This document shows, one piece after another, positions 5,360 to 5,360 of a stretch of 5,360 bases of DNA. The notes under the pieces were generated by a model. The model searched no databases. It worked only from the letters and a program-made list of their open reading frames with translations, and was not told where the DNA came from. The stretch is taken from NCBI GenBank assembly GCA_004356215.1, contig SMXR01000025.1:1-5360 (forward strand). The letters are read 5' to 3'. The DNA is from Alphaproteobacteria bacterium. Lineage in GTDB: Bacteria; Pseudomonadota; Alphaproteobacteria; Sphingomonadales; SMXR01. The stretch's first letter is position 1, and each line of letters opens with the position of its first letter. Made by a program: the position numbers and the translations under genes.

Positions 5360-5360
5360 A

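Overview
The window reads as a chromosomal housekeeping segment of an alphaproteobacterium. It has moderate GC content and AT-rich gaps between genes. A Rhodospirillales-like lineage is my best guess, inferred from protein style rather than from any search. Three things support the class. A small gene encodes the alphaproteobacterial F1-ATPase inhibitor zeta subunit (formerly DUF1476). The FGAM synthetase is of the split PurS/PurQ/PurL type. The zeta gene sits between purB and purC, an order I recall from this class.

Layout, left to right. Positions 1-1346 carry a minus-strand purine operon transcribed purC > purS > purQ: purC and purS overlap by 4 nt, purS and purQ are 10 nt apart, and purQ runs off the left edge. 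Positions 1347-1550 form a divergent intergenic region with a perfect 9-bp inverted repeat over the likely purC promoter, plus further repeats. The zeta gene (1551-1877) is on the plus strand and converges on purB (1874-3166, minus), their stop codons sharing a CTAG. Upstream of purB on the same strand lie an unrecognised three-helix membrane protein (3246-3563), a radC gene with a one-base frameshift (3590-4269), and map (4297-5121). The right end (5122-5360) is non-coding, holding repeats, a sigma-54-like site, a perfect TTGACA, and a ribosome binding site with an ATG that probably starts a plus-strand gene beyond the edge.

How the genes work together. PurS and PurQ, with an unseen PurL, make FGAM; PurC makes SAICAR; PurB cleaves SAICAR to AICAR and also adenylosuccinate to AMP. 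The zeta protein restrains ATP hydrolysis by the F1 motor, so ATP formation and ATP protection are neighbours here, although no direct functional link is shown. map, radC and the membrane gene form a loose co-directional group that may read into purB.

I find no mobile element, CRISPR array, tRNA or rRNA, and nothing I would call a new system. The best leads are the radC frameshift, the purC operator-like palindrome, the uncharacterised membrane protein and the repeats near the right edge.
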